A DNA stretch of 64,000 nt, taken from positions 1 through 64,000 of the forward strand of contig JAEWUD010000012.1 of assembly GCA_023397475.1 (NCBI GenBank), written 5' to 3'. Positions 59,402 through 64,000 of the stretch are shown here, in pieces. The position numbers and the translations under genes were made by a program. Within the stretch, counting starts at the first letter, position 1. Each line of letters starts with the position of its first letter. The stretch comes from Bacillota bacterium. Lineage in GTDB: Bacteria; Bacillota; Clostridia; Saccharofermentanales; Saccharofermentanaceae. The notes under the pieces were generated by a model. That model saw only the letters and a program-made list of their open reading frames with translations, did no database searches and was not told the DNA's origin.

Positions 59402-60783
59402 TTGACCCCCAGATACTTCGTGATTCCCTCAGCTGCTTTCTTGCCGGCGCCCATCGCAAGGATAACCGTGGCGGCGCCTGTGACGGCATCACCGCCGGCA
59501 AATACGCCGGGCCTTGTGGTCATCAGGTTCTCGTCGACGACGAGACAGCCGCGACGATCGGTCTGAAGGCCTTCGGTCGTCGAACGCAAGAGCGGATTCG
59601 GCGAGGTTCCGATGGAAATGATGACGGTGTCTGTGTCGAGAATGAAATTGGAATCCTTCTTGACCACGGGACGACGGCGGCCGGACTCATCCGGTTCGCC
59701 CAGATCCATCTCGACGCATTCGATGCCGGTGACTTCTCCGGCGTCGCTGCCGAGGATGCGGATCGGATTCGAGAGCGTCCGGAAGATAATTCCTTCTTCC
59801 TTGGCATGATGGACTTCTTCAAGTCGTGCCGGCATCTCAGCTTCAGAACGACGATATACAATATAGACATTCTCGGCGCCCAAGCGTTTTGCGGTACGCG
59901 CCGCGTCCATCGCGACATTGCCGCCGCCGACGACCGTGACCGAACGACTCTTGCGAAGGGGGGTGTCATAGCTCGCGTCATACGCTTTCATCAGGTTGGC
60001 GCGCGTAAGATATTCGTTTGCCGAGTAGACGCCGACGAGAGATTCGCCCTCGATATTCATGAAGCTCGGAAGACCGGCTCCCGAACCGATAAAGACCGCT
60101 TCGTATCCCTCCTCGAAAAGCTCATCGATCGACCAGACCTTGCCGATGACCATATTCGTTCGGATCTCCGCGCCCAACGCCGTAACATTCTCGATCTCGC
60201 GAGCTACCAGATCTTTCGGCAAGCGAAACTCCGGGATGCCATAGACCAGGACACCACCCGGCTTGTGAAAGGCCTCGAAAACCGTGACCGCAAAACCCTG
60301 TGCCGCCAGATCTCCCGCACAGGTTAATCCCGCGGGTCCCGCGCCGATGACCGCGACGCGGTGTCCGTTCGGCTGTGGCTTCTCCGGTTTGGTCGTCGTT
60401 GTAGCCATATGACGATCGGCGACAAACCGTTCCAGACGACCGATTCCGACGGACTCGCCTTTGATGGCGCGCACACAACGCTCCTCGCACTGGGACTCCT
60501 GCGGACATACACGACCGCAGACCGCGGGAAGGCAGTTCGTCTCGCGGATCAAGCGAAATGCTTCTTCGAACTCTCCATCGACAACCTTCATGATGAAGTC
60601 CGGGATATTAACATTGACGGGGCACCCCGAGACACACGGGCGATGCTTGCAATTCAAGCATCGCTTCGCCTCGGCGATCGCCATCTCTTCGGTATAACCG
60701 AGCGAAACCTCAGAGAAATTCGTGCTCCGGATCTTGGGATCCTGCTCGGGCATCGGGACCTTGCGAGGTGACATATCAGCCAT
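59398..60783 (-). CDS. nfnB: NADH-dependent ferredoxin:NADP+ oxidoreductase, large subunit (glutamate-synthase small-chain like)
   Basis: The 461-residue flavoprotein begins with a four-cysteine Fe-S region (CLNCKHRPCVSGCPVN and CGRVCPQESQCEERC), then the FAD motif VIGAGPAGLTCAGDLA and the NADPH motif VVGGGNVAMDAARTAKRLG. Alone it could be called GltD-like, but it directly follows nfnA, so the pair is NfnAB. This complex bifurcates electrons between NADH, ferredoxin and NADPH. Its start overlaps nfnA's stop by 8 bases. There is no GltB large subunit nearby. Confidence 0.9.
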   Translation of the reverse strand: MADMSPRKVPMPEQDPKIRSTNFSEVSLGYTEEMAIAEAKRCLNCKHRPCVSGCPVNVNIPDFIMKVVDGEFEEAFRLIRETNCLPAVCGRVCPQESQCEERCVRAIKGESVGIGRLERFVADRHMATTTTKPEKPQPNGHRVAVIGAGPAGLTCAGDLAAQGFAVTVFEAFHKPGGVLVYGIPEFRLPKDLVAREIENVTALGAEIRTNMVIGKVWSIDELFEEGYEAVFIGSGAGLPSFMNIEGESLVGVYSANEYLTRANLMKAYDASYDTPLRKSRSVTVVGGGNVAMDAARTAKRLGAENVYIVYRRSEAEMPARLEEVHHAKEEGIIFRTLSNPIRILGSDAGEVTGIECVEMDLGEPDESGRRRPVVKKDSNFILDTDTVIISIGTSPNPLLRSTTEGLQTDRRGCLVVDENLMTTRPGVFAGGDAVTGAATVILAMGAGKKAAEGITKYLGVK

Positions 60784-61624
60784 TTTGCATATCCTCCGGA
60801 TTCAAGCGACAGTGGTGTGCCGCATCATTGACTTCCTGCTTCTTGTAAATCGTATTCCGCCGCATCAGCTCGTCGAAGTCAACCGCATGTCCGTCGAAAT
60901 CCGGCCCGTCGACGCAGGCGAACTTGATCTCGCCGCCGACGGTAACGCGACAGCCGCCGCACATTCCGGTGCCGTCCACCATAATCGGGTTCAGGGAGAC
61001 GACTGTCTTGATCCCATAGGGCTTTGTGACGGCCGCGACCATCTTCATCATGATGACGGGACCGATCGCGATGACCAGATCATATTCGTTGCCGGCATCG
61101 ATAAGCGCGCGTACGCGATCGGTGACGAAGCCCTTGTCGCCGTAAGAACCGTCATCGGTGGTGATGTACAGGTTCTCGGAAACGGCCTTCATCTCGTCTT
61201 CGAGGATCACGATATCCTTGTTGCGGAAGCCCGCGACAACATCGACACGAGTACCCTTCGTGAAAAGTGCCTTTGCGGAAGGGTAGGCGATCGCGCAACC
61301 GACGCCGCCGCCGACGACAAGCGCCCGTTTATATCCTTCGAGTTCCGTAGCCTTGCCGAGCGGTCCGACAAAATCGAGAATGGTATCGCCGGGATTCTTC
61401 TCGGCGAGTAGCTTCGTCGACCGACCGACGTGCTGGAATATGATCGTTACCGTGCCGCGCTCGCGGTCGTAATCGGCGATGGTGAGAGGAATTCTCTCGC
61501 CGAATTCGTCTATGCGGAAAATAATAAACTGACCGGCCTGCGCCTTGCGGGCGATCAGAGGGGCGTCGACCTCAATCAACGTTACATTGTCATTCAGAAT
61601 TCGCTTGGAAACGATGGTAAACAT
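60776..61624 (-). CDS. nfnA: NADH-dependent ferredoxin:NADP+ oxidoreductase, small subunit
   Basis: The 282-residue protein is of the dihydroorotate dehydrogenase electron-transfer (PyrK-like) type: the FAD part has AGQFIIFRIDEFGERIPLTI, the NAD part VVGGGVGCAIAYPSAKAL, and the [2Fe-2S] ligands are in MCGGCRVTVGGEIKFACVDGPDF. The start ATG at 61624 gives the usual length. An in-frame ATG at 61690 would add 22 residues and sits 6 bases after a TATAAC box, so an extended leaderless form is possible. First gene of the nfnA-nfnB-dehydrogenase operon. Confidence 0.9.
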   Translation of the reverse strand: MFTIVSKRILNDNVTLIEVDAPLIARKAQAGQFIIFRIDEFGERIPLTIADYDRERGTVTIIFQHVGRSTKLLAEKNPGDTILDFVGPLGKATELEGYKRALVVGGGVGCAIAYPSAKALFTKGTRVDVVAGFRNKDIVILEDEMKAVSENLYITTDDGSYGDKGFVTDRVRALIDAGNEYDLVIAIGPVIMMKMVAAVTKPYGIKTVVSLNPIMVDGTGMCGGCRVTVGGEIKFACVDGPDFDGHAVDFDELMRRNTIYKKQEVNDAAHHCRLNPEDMQNG

Positions 61625-61696
61625 AGCTGTTTGTCCCTTTCGGCCTTGTCGCGGCCTTGCCTGCGGGTGCAGGCGGGCGATTTCGTACATGAACCT

Positions 61697-61726
61697 GTTA
61701 TAGCACGTTTTCGCGATGAAGTGCAA
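61697..61726 (-). promoter_or_regulatory. Promoter of the nfn operon
   Basis: On the minus strand, TTGCAC (61721-61726) and TATAAC (61697-61702) have an 18-base spacer. TATAAC lies 6 bases before the in-frame ATG at 61690 and about 70 bases before the usual nfnA start. Confidence 0.6.
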
Positions 61727-61919
61727 GGAAGCAGACGGCAAGGAAACCTTACGATTTCTGACGAGTTTTCGATTCGGACGAAGCGGGGACGTTCCGTAAC
61801 CCTCTATCGTATCGAAAAAGAATACAGCTCTTTATCGGAAGAACGTTTTACGGGATGAAAAAAAACAAGTTTATGGTATGATATGCAGGAAGATTCTATC
61901 AGATATGAGGAACACACGA

Positions 61920-62984
61920 ATGACACCCAAGAGAAATGACGCCCGCAAGTCGATTAATATGCTTTCGAGCGCGTACAAGGTCAAGGGTCAGGGCGTCGGG
62001 TCTGCTTACGATGAGATGGTTGCTCTCGTGAAGTCCGGCTTGTCTAACGAATTCGAGATCACCGAGAACAAGATTCGTTTCGCCAATATCACGCATTATC
62101 ACACAATTGACATCAAGTTCTACCTCACCCTGGCGCTCGTCAAGCATTTTGGCACGACGGTCGGGTATGTGCATTTTTTGCCGGAGACCGTTGAAACGAG
62201 CATTGATCTTCCGCGTATTCTGAAGCGCATGTTTTACAAGTATATGATTTCATTCTATAATCGAATGGATTATCTAGTCACGGTAAACTCCTATTTCATT
62301 GATGAGTTGGTCCGGTATGGGGTCCAACGTGACAGGATTGTCTATATCCCGAATTATGTGTCCGGCGACGTCTTCTATCGCAAATGCGATGAGGAACGCC
62401 GTATGTTGCGTAAGCGCTACAAGATTCCGGAGGACAAGTACGTTGTCCTCGGCGTCGGTCAACTTCAGGTGCGTAAGGGGATTTTTGACTTCATTGAGGT
62501 GGCGAAGCGGTTGCCGCATATCCAGTTTGTATGGGCCGGGGGATTCTCCTTCGGACAAATGACGGACGGATATCCGGAAGTCAAGAAGGTCATGCAGAAT
62601 CCGCCTCCGAATGTTACCTTCCTCGGCATCATCGACAGGGAGAAGATGCCGGAGATTTATAACATTGCGGATACGATGTTTCTGCCGTCTTTCGAGGAAC
62701 TGTTTCCGATGACGGTCCTGGAGTCCATGAGTTGCCATATCCCGATGCTCTTGCGCGATATTGATATCTACAAGAACATTCTTTTCGATTATTACCTTCG
62801 CGAGAAGGACGTCGACGGATTTGTGTCCGTCCTGCGTCGTCTTTCGGAAGACGCCGACTACTATCGTGAGGCGTCGGAAGCGTCCGCAAGAGGACATCAA
62901 TTCTATTCGAAGGAGCATGTTTTCGCCATGTGGGATGAGTTCTACCATAAGGTGTACGCTAAGGAGAAACTGCGTGGAGAATAA
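61920..62984 (+). CDS. Family 4 glycosyltransferase (probable glycolipid synthesis)
   Basis: The 354-residue GT-B enzyme has NMLSSAYKVKGQGVGSAYDEM in the acceptor domain and, in the donor domain, VVLGVGQLQVRKGIFDFIEV with the basic KG site, and SFEELFPMTVLESMSCHIPM with the E-x7-E motif of GT4. It resembles lipid glycosyltransferases that add glucose or galactose to diacylglycerol or a glycolipid. ATG 61920 has GAGGA about 8 bases before; an earlier in-frame ATG at 61878 is less supported. The flippase-like gene overlaps its 3' end by 11 bases, as in known Firmicutes glycolipid loci. Confidence 0.85.
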   Translation: MTPKRNDARKSINMLSSAYKVKGQGVGSAYDEMVALVKSGLSNEFEITENKIRFANITHYHTIDIKFYLTLALVKHFGTTVGYVHFLPETVETSIDLPRILKRMFYKYMISFYNRMDYLVTVNSYFIDELVRYGVQRDRIVYIPNYVSGDVFYRKCDEERRMLRKRYKIPEDKYVVLGVGQLQVRKGIFDFIEVAKRLPHIQFVWAGGFSFGQMTDGYPEVKKVMQNPPPNVTFLGIIDREKMPEIYNIADTMFLPSFEELFPMTVLESMSCHIPMLLRDIDIYKNILFDYYLREKDVDGFVSVLRRLSEDADYYREASEASARGHQFYSKEHVFAMWDEFYHKVYAKEKLRGE

Positions 62985-64000
62985 GGTCAACGAAGGCAGC
63001 GTCAAATCCAACCGCTTCATCGTTGTGTTGTGTATCCTTTCCTTTCTTGTGATGATCGGCTATCTGGTTCTCGTCGACAGTATCAAGAATGTGGTGGAGG
63101 TACTGCGTATTTCGCATGTCGGTTGGCTGATTGCCGCCGTTGCTTGCATCTTCATCTATTGGTTCCTCGACGGTGTGGCTTTGCATCTTTCGTTAAAGCC
63201 GATTCATCCATCGCAGAAATTTTCTGTCTCGGTTCGAATTGCAATGATCGGGCAGTATTTTAACGCGATTACTCCGCTGGCTTCCGGTGGGGAGCCTGCG
63301 CAGGCTTATTTTCTGGTGAAGAACGGCGCGCCGCTCGGCGAATGTATGTCGGCGCTTTTGACAAAGTTTATCGTCTACCAGTTGACGCTCACGGCCATCA
63401 GTGTTTCCGCGATTATTTTTCGTTTCCAATTCTTCATGGGACATGTCGATACCCTGATGGTTGCGGTGTTGTTTGGCTTTGCCGGGAATACCGTTATCAC
63501 GTTGGGACTTCTTGCCATTGCGTTTTTCAAGGACTGGACGAAGAAGATTGCCAACAAAACGATCGACTTACTTGCATATCTTCGATTGTTGAAGAAGCCT
63601 GAGGCAAAGAGAGAGTTTCTGAATATCGAACTCGACAGCTTCAATCGTCAATTCACCTACCTGAGTCGACATAAGCTCCAACTTGCTAGGATTGCTCTTG
63701 TTACAGCGGTTCAGCTTCTGGCGTATTTCTTCATCGGGAATGTCATCTACTATAGCTTCCGTTTGCCCCCGACCGACAGCGTCACGTTGCTCGCTGCGCA
63801 ATCCTTCGTGCACATGATCTCCTCGTCGGTTCCGATCCCCGGCGGTATCGGGGCGGCGGAAGGAAGCTTCTCGATTTTTTTCAGCATGTTTTTCCCGAAA
63901 AATATGATCAGTCTGGCTGTTGTTCTATGGCGTATGATCACGTTCTATTTGTCCATCGTCGTCGGATTGGTTTTCACGGTAATAGAGAAGAAGCAATCTT
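62974..64000 (+). CDS. Flippase-like LPG synthase N-terminal domain protein (UPF0104), cut by window end
   Basis: A frame opens at GTG 62974, overlapping the glycosyltransferase stop by 11 bases, and continues past 64000 without a stop (342 codons seen). The product has about eight membrane helices and family signatures: RIAMIGQYFNAITPLASGGEPAQAYF near residue 95 and SSVPIPGGIGAAEGSFSIFF near 285. These belong to the lysylphosphatidylglycerol synthetase/flippase-like family (YbhN/MprF N-terminal domain). There is no room yet seen for an aminoacyl-transferase domain. It probably moves the glycolipid made by its partner across the membrane. The visible end (FTVIEKKQS) suggests that few residues are missing. 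Confidence 0.88.
   Translation, partial: MENKVNEGSVKSNRFIVVLCILSFLVMIGYLVLVDSIKNVVEVLRISHVGWLIAAVACIFIYWFLDGVALHLSLKPIHPSQKFSVSVRIAMIGQYFNAITPLASGGEPAQAYFLVKNGAPLGECMSALLTKFIVYQLTLTAISVSAIIFRFQFFMGHVDTLMVAVLFGFAGNTVITLGLLAIAFFKDWTKKIANKTIDLLAYLRLLKKPEAKREFLNIELDSFNRQFTYLSRHKLQLARIALVTAVQLLAYFFIGNVIYYSFRLPPTDSVTLLAAQSFVHMISSSVPIPGGIGAAEGSFSIFFSMFFPKNMISLAVVLWRMITFYLSIVVGLVFTVIEKKQS

Noticed and set aside
59398..60783. Glutamate synthase small subunit (gltD)
   Set aside because: No gltB large subunit is present, and it is coupled to an nfnA gene, so NfnB is the better name.

Overview
The window looks like a chromosomal segment of an anaerobic, single-membrane Bacillota (Clostridia-like) bacterium. 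The grounds are strong AGGAGG-type ribosome binding sites, many lipobox lipoproteins, an NfnAB transhydrogenase, a ferredoxin-less [FeFe]-hydrogenase-like protein, a BlaI/BlaR1 pair, a DUF2975/YozG-type pair, and no genes for an outer membrane. Base composition is near 50% G+C. I could not run homology searches, so product names rest on motifs read by eye.

Layout. 1-4400: a hairpin repeat array, a GNAT acetyltransferase, three small XRE-type regulators and a lipoprotein. 4541-8947: a membrane protein/HTH pair, an anchored exported protein and a long gene split by one in-frame TGA. 9031-12825: a BACON/InlB-like secreted protein, a beta-propeller remnant and a large propeller plus solute-binding lipoprotein. 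13227-16178: a two-permease, one-ATPase ABC exporter. 16179-20700: an arsenic cassette (ArsR, CoA-disulfide-reductase/rhodanese, ACR3) bracketed by two direct copies of a complex repeat. 20888-28199: BlaI and a BlaR1-like protease with an unusual sensor domain, then a small secreted protein under a poly-C promoter and two lipoproteins. 28351-34374: alpha/beta hydrolase, small membrane and lipoproteins, a vWA lipoprotein and GlsB. 34457-35630: tRNA-Arg(CCG) amid structured repeats. 35656-39573: a TetR/flavodoxin pair, a methyltransferase, PAP2 and a DusB-like gene. 39822-45399: repeats, a HerA-like ATPase, an SGNH esterase, ArsR, a membrane protein and GNAT. 45430-52902: a seven-gene leftward copper-type locus. 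53002-57769: SulP transporter, hairpin array, SDR and hydrogenase-like protein. 57785-61726: repeats and the leftward nfnA-nfnB-dehydrogenase operon. 61920-64000: a GT4 glycosyltransferase and a flippase-like protein cut by the window end.

How the genes work together. Three stress or metal modules are clear: arsenic efflux, copper handling with its own two-component system, and a BlaI/BlaR1-type protease-repressor switch. NfnAB balances ferredoxin, NADH and NADPH pools, as expected of a fermentative anaerobe. Several lipoproteins seem to belong to one or two lineage-specific families.

The most unusual content is non-coding. The gaps hold many hairpin arrays whose stems differ between arrays, while two of the families share one linker (about CGATTATTTATCAATGAT). 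There is also a three-copy structured element with a conserved core and differing but still paired outer stems. The octamer TTTTCGCG/CGCGAAAA occurs at least 30 times by eye, against about two expected by chance.
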